Positions 28,562 to 40,354 of a DNA stretch of 64,000 bases are shown piece by piece. Source of the stretch: Prostheceraeus crozeri (lineage: Eukaryota > Platyhelminthes > Polycladida > Euryleptidae); the NCBI GenBank assembly GCA_907163375.1, contig CAJQUW010003463.1, positions 1-64,000 of the forward strand, read 5' to 3'. Positions within the stretch are counted from its first letter, which is position 1, and each line of letters begins with the position of its first letter. The translations under genes were made by a program, and so were the position numbers. The notes beneath the pieces were generated by a model, which worked only from the letters and a program-made list of their open reading frames with translations, was not told the origin of the DNA and made no database searches.

Positions 28562-29160
28562 AAAAGTCAAAAGTCAAAAATGTTTATTTCCAAGAACATT
28601 GGAAAACAGGAGCATGTGTGCTCACATAATAACCACAAAAACATAGCTTGGTGGCAGGAAACAGCGTGCAGTCAGTGTTGTTGTAAAAAACATATTCTGA
28701 ACAGGAAAGAGAGGAGAATTGACGAAAATAAATTTCCAGATTTCATACTTATTGATAAGTGATTTTCTTAGTCATCGTTCGCAAGTCGTTTGCTTTTTTG
28801 AGAAACTTCGCAATGGATTACACCAGTTTTGGATTTAAAATATTCATCAATTTATTGAATTCTGTTGTATTGCTACAGTTGCATAACAAAGGCGCTGCTT
28901 CTTGTCGTAAATTTTGATATAGTGAGCATTCTATCATGAAATGATACAGAGTCTCTACTTTCGAATTATCCCATAGCTCACATAAACTCTCTTCATATCG
29001 CAATCGATTTCCGTAGCTGCCAGTTAAGAAATCTAATTTGGGATTTTTTGCATCGAAATTTTGATAATATATTGATATCATTGTATTCAATATCAAAATT
29101 CAGATATGATTTCATAGTATTCTCAAAACCACATAATTCTACATAATTCAGGCCAGAATG
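28562..29160 (-). pseudogene. LINE 3' end (reverse transcriptase C-terminus), remnant 1
   Basis: The minus-strand frame from 29,096 to 28,818 (92 codons) ends like the C-terminus of a LINE polyprotein. A KLDFLTGSYGNRLRYEESLC stretch is followed by CELW and HFMIECSLYQNLR, the histidine-cysteine knuckle after the RT domain in many LINEs. The second cysteine of the usual CxxC is a tryptophan. A weaker continuation in another frame reaches about 29,160. Downstream on the minus strand, roughly 240 bp of 3' untranslated sequence ends at 28,562-28,580 in repeated TTTTGAC words, the short tandem tail typical of LINE 3' ends. The RT core and endonuclease are absent, as expected for 5' truncation. Confidence 0.7.
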
Positions 29161-30714
29161 ACTTTCTTTTGCTGTAACTTAGACATTTTCCTAAAAATTT
29201 TTGTAAAAATTTCCCTTAATAGGAATTCTACAACTCTATCAATACTAAAACTTTCAAACGTTCAATAACTAAAGCGACTGAATTTCAGAGTATATTACTT
29301 TTCATTAAGTCGATTATATAAATGTATGAATTTCATGATGATTTGCCAAGCAATCAAGTGTTGATATCATTTAAAAAGCTTTGAATTAAGTCGATGCTTT
29401 TAATGGAGTTCATGACTGCTATTCCTTGCCACATTAACTCCACCCATTCATCAGAATGCAAACTGAGTGATTTACTTGTTTTGCATGTAGCTACTTTACT
29501 CAGCATATCAAAACGCAATTAAATGCATTTGGCATCAATATGTACAAGAACACTTGTGTTTGAAACAGTGAGAGGTAACAGAGTAAAGAAAAAATGTAAA
29601 AATAGCTTGCGAATTAGTAATTGAACAATAGCTGAAGTGTAAATCTACCTCTATTTCATTCCTTCTTCTGCGCAACAACTTTATCATTTGAATGCGATTG
29701 ACTGCGTGTTGTTTCAGTACAATCACTAATTACAGTCGATTTATTTTCCAAGCATCTACACTCTTTGACATGAGGAACGCTACATTTTTGCCAGCAAGTT
29801 AGCGGGAGGATGAAAGATAGGCTCAAACCTCCTGTGTACCATAAGCATTACAGTGAAATCGTTAATTTCTGTTTTTCCACTGTTTCCAAACCCAAGGAGA
29901 TTCCACTGCTAACGGTGTTTGGTGGAATCTTGTTCGTCCAGCGATAAATGCAGAGCATCTGTATATTACGGAGGCATTTTGACTTTTTTACACTTTGACA
30001 GAAACAATTGGCAAAAAAGCAGAAAAAATTACGAAATTTTGTTAGGCGACGCGTGCTTCTTTAATTCTCTCAAAATGCCAATGATCACACAGTTTTCAAG
30101 ATTTGACATTTTCGGCGCTCAGGAGAAGGGCTTCATTCATTGACGTAAGTCAGTCTTCTCTTTTCGATAAGAGCAATAGGAACAGAGGAAATCGTAGTGA
30201 AGGTCGACGCAACAATCAATGGGAGAAGAGGCTCGTGTTAGTTCAAAATCACTGACTTATTGTGATTAAGTGTGTATGCGTCTGATCGACAATGCATGTG
30301 AGGTTGTCTCAGCTCTCCATACTTGTCTCCCTGATCACATCAGTAATCGGATTTACACGTCTATACATGGGTCAACCAAACACAAGGAAATTCCGTTGAT
30401 CATAAATGCTAATTCCGCTTTGCCACCTTTGAATTCTACCATCCCTGGAAGCTCATAGTTGCTTTATGGACACGATATATTGTTTTATTTGATAGTGCAA
30501 TCATAATATCTATTATTTCATAGTCTATACGCTAAATGAGGTTAGATAAATAACATGAATTGACTAAACATCTCAATTTAATTAGAAATATATGTTCTAT
30601 GTTTAACACAAATTTGATTCCTTAAATCAAGAAGTTAATGACTTATTGGGACAAATTATTAGAAATGTAGGCAACGTGTTTTACGTCCAGGTCCATATCC
30701 TATTTTTGACGACA
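29161..30714. other. Intergenic, no gene recognised
   Basis: Only short open frames lie here (29,535-29,726 minus; 29,919-30,143 plus; 30,270-30,458 plus), none with motifs I know. A 30-base stretch near 30,272 resembles the centre of the foldback at 35,860, too short to interpret. Confidence 0.45.
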
Positions 30715-31235
30715 ATTAGAATAGATTAGGATAGCTTTATTGATTTACGACATGACGGTGCATGCATTACAGGACAAGACAATTGCAAAAATAATTCATC
30801 GGTTCAATTGTAAAATGTGTGTGATGCAATACAATTACAACATTCCATATTCATAAAATAATATTTAGTCTTTTAGTTCTAGAGACAGGTGGCATCAAGG
30901 CCTTTGTTCTTCGACTCCGTCTACCTACCGACCTCGTCGAAAACTCATTTGGAACACCAATGTCCACATTGTGATATTTCTCGGTGTTGAGTTGAAGTTG
31001 TTGACTCTCAGACCACTGTTGCAGGTGGTCCCACTCAAGTTGCAGGATATTATCAGCTTATGTTCGGATGCAGTGTAAGTGCATGCATTTTGCGTCATCG
31101 GCATGCTGGATGATCTTGGTGTTACCTAACACAGGCCTCAGGCTATCCCTAGTGATGGTGAAGAGGATGGTGCGGAGAACAATGCCTTGAGGAACACCGC
31201 TGCTACACCGATGCCAAGAAGAAATACTGTTGCCG
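30715..31235 (-). pseudogene. LINE reverse transcriptase palm fragment, remnant 2
   Basis: Read on the minus strand from about 31,235 to 30,900, the frame gives CSSGVPQGIVLRTILFTI (RT motif B region), then QHADDAK (the YADD catalytic motif with Y to H), then LQLEWDHLQQWSESQQLQLN, typical of CR1/Jockey-type LINE palms. One in-frame TAA lies between HADD and LQLEW. The thumb and C-terminal region are missing. After the frame ends, about 180 bp leads to an AATAAA signal (30,736-30,741 on the plus strand as TTTATT) and a CTAATCTATTCTAAT-like tail. This is an internally deleted, dead copy. Confidence 0.8.
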
Positions 31236-31763
31236 ATTCGATTTTTCTACAAGAGCAACTATTACGGGTACATTTTGAAACACCAGGTAAAAAATGATTT
31301 TCTTCTTGTATGTTAGGCGTATACACATCACCATATGATGGTTGGATTCTGACTTTAAGCAATTACCTGTATTTTTGAGTTCATATAAGTCCTATACTTC
31401 GAAGTTGCAGCAAAAGGCTCAAAGTGCAAAGCCAATTGTCAAAAAGTAACCGATAGGCACGATTTTTCTTTTGGTCGGAAACAAAGCGAAGAGCTGTGTT
31501 TGCGGCATTTCAAGTTTTCGCCCCAATCCTGCACTGCTTTTCCGGAGTCCAGAAAGAAATCGCAAATAGATCCAGATTCACCTGCTCTGGTATCCATTTA
31601 TGAATTCTGTGTTGACTTTCTTGTATAGCAATTTGCAGATTGCGGTGACATAGCCTCGAATATTTCTGCAATTCCGGATGCTTTCAGGTATTGCATTTTT
31701 TAATGGCTTTAAAAAAATTACACTCTTCACTTGTTGTTATATTGACAGATTTTAGATGATATA
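31236..31763. other. Intergenic, no gene recognised
   Basis: No coding or repeat structure was seen between the LINE remnant and the TA-flanked element that begins at 31,764. Confidence 0.4.
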
Positions 31764-33414
31764 CAGGGTGTTCACGATCCTCTTGCGGATTTTACAAGTT
31801 GTTATTATGCAACATTACATAGGTTTTTACAATGTTTAAAGAACCAAAAGTCGAAGTACCTTTCCATGTGATTTATATCACAGAATATGCAAAGCTCACG
31901 GCACATGACAATGATTTAATTAATTAATTAGCCCCTTCTCTACTTCTTTATCTGTATTTATGCTGTCTAATTAATAAATGTAGTCCTCGTTTCAATTCAT
32001 GCAACTGTTTTTTGGGTACGGTGTATATTAAGCACCATTTCGCGTCTGGATCCATGCTCAGAAGTCCAACAGTGGAACGTCTAGGCATTTGGAGAAAAGG
32101 GGGCCGGTTTATTCCGATCAATCAAACGATTATTCAATTTTGATGTCTAGAGTTCACCCTGTCCCAACCTATTGGTGCATCCGTGTTTGATTTCGCTCTA
32201 TATCTTGACTGGAAGTACTTTGTACAACAAAATGCCTTTGTGCCGTTCTAAATAGACTGCTTCCTCCATTACCTGACAACTTATCCAATCACAAGGTAAG
32301 ATGAGACCACAGAACAGCAAGTTGTCAAAGGTGATTGCCTCGGTTTCGCATCAATCAAGTGAGAGTTCGTGAGGTTGACATTCCCATTGAGAATGTTGTC
32401 TGATCACTAAAACTGATATTGAAGATGAAATATAGGATACTACATGTTAAACCTTCAATCATCAAAAGATAAAATTGAAGTCGATTACGAATAACTAAAA
32501 AAGCTAAGGTTTCAAATAGTTTACTGTAAAACTGTATGCTTCAATTGTTTGATAACCCTTCCTTGAGTACATTGCTTTCGGGAAACAGAGAAAATTCGAC
32601 TTCTTGTTCAATCAACCTTTCTTGATGGAATCATCTTCGAAAGTTACAACGATATTTACCCTCATGACAACCGAAAGTCTCCGCGCCTTGAGATCATCCA
32701 CACATTTTCTCAGAGTCTTGGACTTGGAAGAAGTTTCCATAATCAGCAAAGAATCGATGATCGTGCTAAACAGGATGTCTGTCTGTCGATGTCGCAATTT
32801 TCACTACGTCTGACCTTCTTACGATCATGTTATCACAAAAGTGGCAACTGAAGCAATCTACTCAGTCAGAGATCAGATTAGCAAATGTTACATACAACAC
32901 AGTTAGAAAAGCATGACTAACGTCCAGCAAAGCAACCAACCCGCTTAATACTATATGATCAATTTTTATACTGTTCATTATAGGAAGCCAAATTTGAAAT
33001 TTGAAATTTTGAATAACAAGTTTGACATGCTTATTTCAATGTTCGGAGGACTTAACAATACCGTACATTCGATTCAAGAAGAACTGAGCAATGTTAAGAA
33101 CGAGAATGTTTTGGCTTCCGACGATAAAGAAAAAAAAAAAAAAGAATTCAGTAACAAGCATACATCGACGCTTTTGGCTTCCTATAATGAACAATATAAG
33201 TGATTCAAGCCCTCTATTCCCAGAAAATGATCAATTTTGTATCTAATGAAATAAAAATCCAATTTATTCATTGATGGTGCACCTTTTCGTCGAGTGCAGG
33301 CCTATTTGCATTAGTTCATTTGTCCAACAACTTTGTTCAATGCGTAGGATTCGATTAGTGGTATTCACCCTAATATTAGTAATAAAAATCCACAAGAAAT
33401 TCGCGAACACCCTG
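31764..33414. mobile_element. TA-flanked element with CAGGGTGTTC terminal inverted repeats
   Basis: The left end is CAGGGTGTTCACGATCC, preceded by TA (31,762-31,763). The right end, reverse complemented, is CAGGGTGTTCGCGAATTTC, followed by TA (33,415-33,416). Similarity continues for about 30 bp into a GGATTTT word on both sides. A TA duplication with such ends points to the Tc1/mariner superfamily. The 1,651-bp interior has no transposase I can recognise: the frames at 32,604-32,813 and 32,955-33,203 lack DDE motifs. It is probably non-autonomous or badly decayed. Confidence 0.65.
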
Positions 33415-33840
33415 TATTCAAAAGTCTGACTTTTCGTCCGCCACTTGCTTAGTAATGCAGTGTACAGTATAATAATTTCCATTTTTTCAATACTTTTGCA
33501 TATTTTTTCAGAAGCCTTTCAATTTCTGTTTTCATTCAATTTTAAGTATGATGAGAGTCTTTTGCAAGCAATTGCAAAATAAAATGCCATTGCAAAAAAT
33601 TAAAAGATGCCCGTCTAAGTATGTTTCAAAATTCACTAGAACTACTAGAATTGTCCTAGTACTTTATAAAACTTTCATTGAATCCTAGAAAATATGAGCA
33701 TATATTATAAAAGATTTGGACCCTAGAAACCTATCACATGACATTCAATCACACGGAGCAAATTGTACTTCGACTAGGCATAATACTCGTAGGTTCTTCA
33801 GCTCAACTTTGAAAAATATTCGGCGCACACACCAGGGTTG

Positions 33841-33935
33841 GAACCGGCCGCAAATTTTGAAGACCGCCCTCAACCCGGACGATTAATTCAATTAGACCCA
33901 TGTCGACCGTTGACGACATTCAGTCTAGAATAATC
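33841..33935 (+). pseudogene. Possible mariner transposase N-terminal scrap
   Basis: A short frame reads NFEDRPQPGRLIQLD, close to the conserved linker (EDRPRSGRPS-like) after the helix-turn-helix domain of mariner transposases, and a nearby frame continues with STVDDIQSRI. No catalytic region follows. It may be chance or a small fossil. Confidence 0.3.
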
Positions 33936-35235
33936 TGCTTAGTCAATCATTGCACGAGCATGTAAATGCAAGATAATGTGAGAGTATCTGCGTGTATGCT
34001 TTGTTATATAAACATTGCGAACTGATCTTTAGACCGTTAAAAAATGATTACTGGCAACTTATACATGTAGTTCAAACACTACTTTATCTCAAATAAAGTC
34101 TCCGGAATCATGTACTGTAGCCTACATGAATTTTGGAGGCATTGTGTATTCCTCAACTTATCTATTGTAAAATTATACCAGATCTCGAATACTTTCACTA
34201 CATGGGATAGTTTATATAACACGTGGAGCTTAGAGATGCTGTGAGTAATGGATTTCAATGCAACCAAGAGCCTACTACCCGAACATTTGACAGTGGATCG
34301 TGGATAATTGTTTGATACAGTAGCTGCACGCAAAACAATTTGATTGACGTAGGTACAGAAACAGTCCTGCTCTTGGGACACTCACTGAAATGAAAACTTG
34401 ATGACGGAGAGCTTATTGTTCCAGACTCCTATGCGACAGCTCTCGGTCATCAGTGTAAACTCAAACGTTTTGGAGTGGAGAGATTTCTCTATTGACGACG
34501 TTGCAAATCACTAGAATTCCCTCACAAGTTAAGAAGTAAAATCAATTCAGTAAATCACCTTAAATCAAATTTGCACGTCGCGGACAAAGCACTTCGCAAC
34601 ATCAACACTCAGTCAGCGATCAAATTGTTCATCTCGGAACTTTTGTTATGTTGAAACTTAGAATTTGTTCACAGCTTAAAGCTTTCTTGTGGGGAAGCGG
34701 ATATAGATGCACATGTTATTATTGCATCAATGTGTGCTTGGGTCACTATTTTGATGATCTGTTTTAAACTTGCTTGGGCTTGATTGACTTTGAAATTGCA
34801 GTCAGCATTATAATAAATTATAAAATAAGCCTGCAACTCAATATACCAGCAAATTATTACGAGTATACTGCTCATCGCACAAAACATGATGTCAAAGTGA
34901 GAATAATTGCATGGTGTAATATTGTGTTGTAATAGATAGCTCTCGCTGATACGGGTCACCGGTAGGACTACCATTCATGCATTTCATGTATACTATGTTG
35001 AAATTGAATAATGTCTAATGGCACAAGTTGATCAAATGATGTCTTACGATCAAAGCGTTAACCGACATGCCAGCCGTCGTCCCATCCCCGACCGATTGTT
35101 TTTCAATAAGCCGGCCACCTATCGACCCGTTTTGATCCGCCGGCAACCGATCGAGCGTTTTTGATCCTCCGTCCAAGCCCCGGCCGACTTCTCTGAACGT
35201 CTGATTCTGTTCTGACTGATTCAGAACGATGGCAC
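33936..35235. other. Intergenic, no gene recognised
   Basis: Two 100-codon minus-strand frames (34,079-34,381 and 34,669-34,974) have no motifs I know. The stretch 35,060-35,230 is unusually GC- and CpG-rich for this window (repeated CCGACC, CCGGCC and GATCC words) but holds no gene I can support. Confidence 0.4.
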
Positions 35236-35370
35236 ACGCTGAAACTTAGTAAGTGAGCAAAAAGGAATTACTAATACCTTCCCGTCTTGCGTCGCTTGCG
35301 GATTGCTGCAATTTCCATCAAACTTCTCCGATTGCCACGATTTCTTTAGAAATCGTGCGGAATACGATGC
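35236..35370 (-). repeat. Exon-like dispersed repeat, copy A
   Basis: On the minus strand this matches copies B (44,030-44,330) and C (57,575-57,862). One frame gives LKKSWQSEKFDGNCSNPQAT, parallel to LKELWQAKHFAGTHINPQAT in B and LKESPRSEHFEGIHNNPQVT in C. It then meets AAG and a GTATTA word at 35,276-35,277, at the same relative place as in the other copies. Eight or so codons seen in C just before the donor are missing. Function is unknown. Confidence 0.55.
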
Positions 35371-35464
35371 GCAAAACTTTGGAAATCAGCCTTAACAGGG
35401 CGCGACCTCCCCCAAGGTCGGCAAAGCACACTCATGAATGTTTGAGAAACTATGATAGCTGCAG

Positions 35465-35530
35465 GAACACCTTGGTGGTAGTCGTGAGACGCAGGTATCT
35501 CGATGACTGGGTTCGATTCCCAGCTGACAT
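35465..35530 (+). ncRNA. tRNA-like or tRNA-derived SINE block
   Basis: CTGGG-TTCGATT-CCCAG forms a perfect 5-bp T-arm containing a consensus pol III B box (GGTTCGATTCC). About 38 bp upstream is an A-box-like TTGGTGGTAGTCG. TGAGA and TCTCG can pair as an anticodon stem, but the loop is 8 rather than 7 bases, and the acceptor stem does not pair well. It is therefore a pseudogene or SINE head, not a working tRNA. A minus-strand TAGCTCAATTGG (A-box-like) sits about 60 bp downstream in the opposite orientation. Confidence 0.45.
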
Positions 35531-35691
35531 GCCATTTTTTGTAGCTCTGTGAAGAGCAAGGGGTATTGAGATGCCTTTTCCAATTGAGCTAAGTCGGAGG
35601 CATTGAACTGATTATGAATAGGAGCTTGTAGGTATCCTCATGCCTTAATTCTGGATGAGCAATCAATTTCCGAAGTTCAAGTTTTCATTAA

Positions 35692-36145
35692 AAACGCGTC
35701 AAACGCGTCCATGTTAATCCAATGGGACGCAGATTGAAGTTTTTGGTAAAAAGAAATTTTCTATGTTTTCTGTGATTAAACGAAAATATTAAGTCTAGAG
35801 TCATAATTTTTGACATGGAATGTCTTCAGGTCATTTCCTATGATGTGCATGTGCTATTATGATGCTTCTGATTGACAATGTATGTGAGGATGTGGTTGAA
35901 TGTGGATAAAGTTGCTCAAAATTTTTTTTTTGCTTGCCGACATTAAGAGGCTCGCCAAATCTAAATGTGTTTTTAGATTTATAGACAGGGATGCACGAAG
36001 ATGAAAGGAAAAGACCTGAAGACATCCCATGCTAAACATCATGATTCTGGGCTTAGTACTTTTCGTTTAATCAGAGAAAATAAAGAAAATTTCATCTTAG
36101 CCTACAACTGCAATCTGCGTCTCATTGGATTTATATGCGTTTTTC
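35692..36145. mobile_element. Foldback MITE with about 150-bp arms
   Basis: The left arm (about 35,692-35,850) and the right arm (about 35,985-36,145) are inverted repeats at roughly 80-85% identity by eye. Shared words include AATCCAATG(G/A)GACGCAG, AAATTTTCT, GATTAAACGAAAA and GATGTCTTCAGGTC-like sequence. The centre of about 130 bp includes a T9 run. No coding content or clear target duplication was seen. Confidence 0.7.
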
Positions 36146-37440
36146 TCTGATCCTGTCTGACAAGAAAAGAATCTCACTAGAACTCGCAGACGCTCCGATT
36201 CGTAGTAGGTATAGGGTGTATATCATTCTGTGAAAGTCTCATTTTTGGCCTCGTTCACTGCAGAAACTTGTTCTGGCTGCGGACTGATGTTAGGACAATA
36301 TGCTGTCGATATGACTTGAAGATGACTTCTGCCTTCACTCGCATTCCTCTTGTGCCGTCAACGTAGCCTAGTGAAGAAAATGCGAGCTCGTCTCCAACGC
36401 GGACTTCGATTCGATTTCTGGATCATGCGAGTGCGGTCGGCAATCAAGGGTGTTGGTGTCTTTTATTGACTTAATAGTTGTCATTCTCTAGATGTTCAGA
36501 GAGAGAAGCAGAGAGAAAAGAGAGATAAATGGACCAGCACGGGTTAGGTTGAAGCGAAAGACGCAAAAAGCTGTGACGCACCGAAAACAGGCCTGGGCTG
36601 AAGAAACTTGACTGGTTCCCACCCTCATCATCACTGCTGAACTCATTTTCCAATTCCTACTCTTTTTAAGAAGGAAGTTCTACAGCTATCTGATTCGAAG
36701 ATAAAAGCATATTTTTAACCTCTGATAAGGAATTAGCGCGCATAGTTAAGTTGCGTCTCTGGACTTCGAAGCGATCTTGCTGCAAATGAACGTGGACTAC
36801 TTGTATATGAGGAGCGGAAAGTATTCTGGTAGTAGATGATACAATATGGGAGAATTATGTGTTCAACATATCACATGTCACACAGAACACTAGTACCAAA
36901 CCGCCACGAAATTAAGAAGAAATACGATACTAATGCACTTGGAAATCATGGCTGATGAAAAAAAGAATTCTAGGTTAAGAAATCTAAATATCAGGAATCT
37001 TAATGTCATGCTTTTATCTAAGAGAGAAATATCAGATGATCTAATCGACCGAATATAATTTCAGCATCAGACTTAAAAGCAGTAAATAGTGTCAGGACGG
37101 AGATAGATAAAGCATTCTGTTCGCAACGAACGCATTATCTGAAGTTTGAGACAATGAATCAACATTGCACTCAGTGTGCTCCCAGTAAGTGGGCTTTCCT
37201 CTATGTGCGGTGAAACCGACTGTTTTGCTTAACGATGTGAGATGAGAGACCAGAGCCACGAAGCGGGACCCGTAGTATTTCAAAAGTAAGTACCTGGCTC
37301 CGGAAATGTCGATAACGGATGTACAACTTCTACAATGAAACACTGAAATTATAACACACTGCCATCTACAGACCGTTTCAAAAATAATTGCACAAAAATA
37401 GCTGAGCCATATTCAAATGAAAGTTTTGTTTTGAAGTCCT
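36146..37440. other. Intergenic, no gene recognised
   Basis: The minus-strand frame at 37,092-37,343 (83 codons) looks somewhat protein-like but matches no family I know. No repeat structure was seen. Confidence 0.4.
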
Positions 37441-37442
37441 GA

Positions 37443-37865
37443 ATCAATTTTGATAAATGATGTACCATGTGAAACCTTATGTTCCATAGATTAGTTTGGC
37501 ACATATTTCACTTTCATGTGTGGTCAGCTGTGGTCAGTAGGCCTTATCAAGAAAATTGAGCGTTTTCATTGATGCAGGATTTCAACATGATGACGACAGA
37601 ATTTTTTATGAAAGTTGGCAGACAGCATGAACTATCAGTCAGCTTCATCATGATACACGGTTTTTAGGATTGGCTGAATATACAAAAAGATGCAATGCCA
37701 ATACGCTTTACCGAAAAATTGTTGCTAAAAAAATTTGACAAGATTTTTCATTGATGAAGATGCTCAATTTCAATAACCTTTGTACCATGTGTAAGGTTAT
37801 GTCAAGCACTTAAATTTGGCAAAGTATTTAGTTTATGTCTGGTCGGCTGTGGTCAGCAGGCTTAA
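37443..37865 (+). repeat. Direct repeat, 320-bp period, upstream of the Penelope-like element
   Basis: About 37,443-37,546 and 37,763-37,864 are diverged direct repeats. Both carry TGTACCATGTG, a TTTGGCA(A/C)A word and GGTC(A/G)GCTGTGGTCAG(C/T)AGGC. They sit directly upstream of the RT remnant. Penelope-like elements often carry tandem partial copies or pseudo-LTRs, so these could be the element's 5' repeats; an unrelated tandem duplication is possible. Confidence 0.55.
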
Positions 37866-39230
37866 AAGTATGAATGTTTGGTCAATTCGTTCACCGACAC
37901 CTACAGACAAAACTACGAAATACAGAAAATTAAGATTATCACCATTGAATCAGGCTCGTGTTAAGGTTTCAGGTGATATAATTGTTTTCGAATTCGAACA
38001 TCAATTTGTGCAATTTCATTCAATTTACACTTTTACCAACTTTTACGCCACTTTCTTGATAAAATGTTCAACAACGGTCAACTGCTCACAGCTTCTGTTA
38101 CAGCTCACTTCTGTTGTATTAATGCTTGTGCTTTCGAGTTTGAGCTTAAAACAATACAGGTGTTATCAGCTCCAAGAATATGCAAGTTTTATCAAAATCG
38201 GCCCATTCGTTCACTGACAAACTTCACATTTGTATTATTCCCAAAGTCAGCCATTGCGTCAGTCATCATTTTTTGTTTGATGGTGTGTTTTACAGGCAGG
38301 TTGATGGCTGTGCCAAAGTTGTCTTGACCCAATATTTGCTGACATTTCCTTATGATACTTGGAGAAGAAGTTGTCTGCAGAGTTCAGCAGCAGCATTGAT
38401 TTCTATTTTAGATACGTTGATGATTATTTTCTTATTGTCCCATCCTTTGAGACGGCAAAACAATTGTTGAGTGTTTTTAAATCTGTACATTCGTCCATTC
38501 AGTTTACATATGAGTTTGAGTAAGAGGACAAATTGGCATTTCTAGATGTGTGTTGCAAACGTCGCCTAGATGAGTCGATCTGCACTTCCGTTTACAGGAA
38601 TAATACATGGATTGGATTGTGCACCAGTTACTACAACTTTGTGCCACACAGTTATAAGGTTGGTCTGATTAGATCTTTAAGCTGCCGCGCTTACCGCCTA
38701 TGTTCGCATGATTTGCTGGAATGTGAGTTACAATATATAGAGGAAGCTATTGTTTCCAATGGTTATCTTCTACACATTATTCTTCCTTTGATGCAGACTC
38801 CTATTGTGAAGGTACGTCCTGAGGTTGTCCCTGAAAAGATATGTCATTTTGAAGTTTCCATTTATTTGTGACCAGGATGCGGATTTTGTAAAGCGGTCGT
38901 TTGAAAAGTGTTTGAATGTTTGTCCTACTGTCGAACCTCGTGTCATCTTTGGGACTGCGTCTGTTCCTATTTCCTCTCCTAAAGACAAACTGTCTGTTCC
39001 TGCCCATACTAACGCAATCTATGGTTTATCGTGTGCTCGTGGAATCAGGTACATTGGCAGAACCAGGAAGATGTCTGCAAGACAGGATGAAGGAACACGT
39101 GACCGTTTGGCTTCGTAAGGGAAATAAGTTGCCTTCCAGATCCAAAGTGAAGCCGTCTAGCACAGTCACGGATCACTTCCAAAGATGTACAGTTGCTGAT
39201 TTTTCAAAGGTGGACTCGTAGTTTAGTGAT
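37866..39230 (+). pseudogene. Penelope-like element: reverse transcriptase plus GIY-YIG endonuclease, decayed
   Basis: RT fragments in order: FLFDGVFYRQVDGC (palm, near 38,270-38,310), FRYVDDYFLI with catalytic YVDD at 38,413-38,424, then FLDVCCKRR and TSVYRNNTWIGL with YKVGLIRSL (38,533-38,700), the characteristic Penelope C-terminal palm/thumb. The GIY-YIG end follows: IYGLSCARGIRYIGRTR near 39,020-39,070, then CLQDRMKEHVTVWL and DHFQRC in the next frame, ending about 39,220. An in-frame TAA at 38,521 interrupts the RT after FEFE, and at least two frameshifts lie near 38,850 and 39,065. The N-terminal part (37,866-38,260) is scrambled across frames. The element is inactive, but the order RT then GIY-YIG identifies the class clearly. 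Confidence 0.9.
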
Positions 39231-39528
39231 TTATTTACTGTACATATTTTTTCATCTCTTACGTATTTATGAAGCAATCAGTATTAAATGTTTTTCTCTT
39301 GATCTCTATATCCAAAAGGAGTCCGTAATGGATTTACATTTGCCGTGGTGCTAGTTTCTTTCTTTACATTGTTCTATATTTGACTGCTATGTTGCAGCAT
39401 TGAAGTCAAGCTGTAATCCAACACTGATGTCAGATCATGTGCATCAAGTTCTCTCACAATTCCGTGTACGACATGAAATAGAACGGTTCGAAAGGCCTCG
39501 TCGCAGACATGATGATCGAAGTTCTTAT

Positions 39529-40346
39529 CATAGAGTAGGTATATTAGGTAGAGTGGTGACTCCGAATCTATTAAATCCCCAATGTGTATACACTTTCGAT
39601 TTTATTAAATGAACTCGAGGGGATATAGTTGGTAATTGCTACCAAATGTGAAATTGCAAATTTTTGCAGTTTTGAAGAAATTGCCACCGAATTGAGTGAT
39701 GATGACTGTAATGCAGAAGAAATGATGGTATTTTACAGATTCTCAGTGTAATGACAGCCTTGGAGATTTAATGTTTGTCAAATAAGCAATTCAATGGGTT
39801 CCTATTACTTTCATGCTCAACCTCAAGATTATTTTCTTCAGCGTGATCGTATCACAGGCAACCTGCCACTGGCAGAGCAAAATCACATAATCAAAGACAA
39901 TGACTTCAATTAACTTTGAAAGATGTAAATCGGCCCACATCAGTATTCAGATTCAAGAAATGAAGCAAGAATTTAGTGAATCATAAAATCATTCCGGTGA
40001 AAATTGAATTAATAACTTGAAATTTCAGCCATGAAAGCACGAATAATATCGCGACATTTTCATTAAGACTTCTAATATAATGCGGATCATGAAATTCCCT
40101 TGCAAATTAGCTTTATTTCTGCTTAGTTAAGATGCTTATATCCAAAATGGTTCATACTACTCATATAGAGGAGTCATCTCGGTAGTATATAAATTGCCAA
40201 AATTTTGACTTTTTAAAACTGCTCAAGTAATGTTTTGGACTACGGGAACGCAATCTCCGCAAAAACTGAATCTTCTCATATAAAAATTTTTACTGCATGC
40301 AGATACATTTTTCAGTCGACACTCTATCTATATATACTACTCTATG
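39529..40346 (+). mobile_element. hAT-like MITE, copy 1 (818 bp), inverted partner of copy 2
   Basis: The ends are perfect inverted repeats for 10 bp (CATAGAGTAG / CTACTCTATG) and similar for about 32 bp, including an internal GGTAGAGTG-like word. No open frame suggests a transposase. The 8 bp outside the left end are GTTCTTAT (39,521-39,528) and outside the right end ACCACGCC (40,347-40,354). They do not match each other, but each matches a flank of copy 2. An 8-bp duplication and CA...TG-type ends suggest hAT. Confidence 0.85.
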
Positions 40347-40354
40347 ACCACGCC

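Noticed and set aside
34079-34974. Two 100-codon minus-strand frames (34,079-34,381 and 34,669-34,974)
   Set aside because: Composition is typical of random AT-rich frames, with no motifs, no paired exons and no repeat match.
35060-35230. CpG-rich patch as a CpG-island promoter
   Set aside because: It is only about 170 bp, consists of repeated CCGACC-like words and has no gene beside it.
39400-39612. 70-codon plus-strand frame between the Penelope-like element and the first MITE copy
   Set aside because: It runs into the MITE terminus and ends within it, so it crosses an insertion junction and cannot be an old gene.
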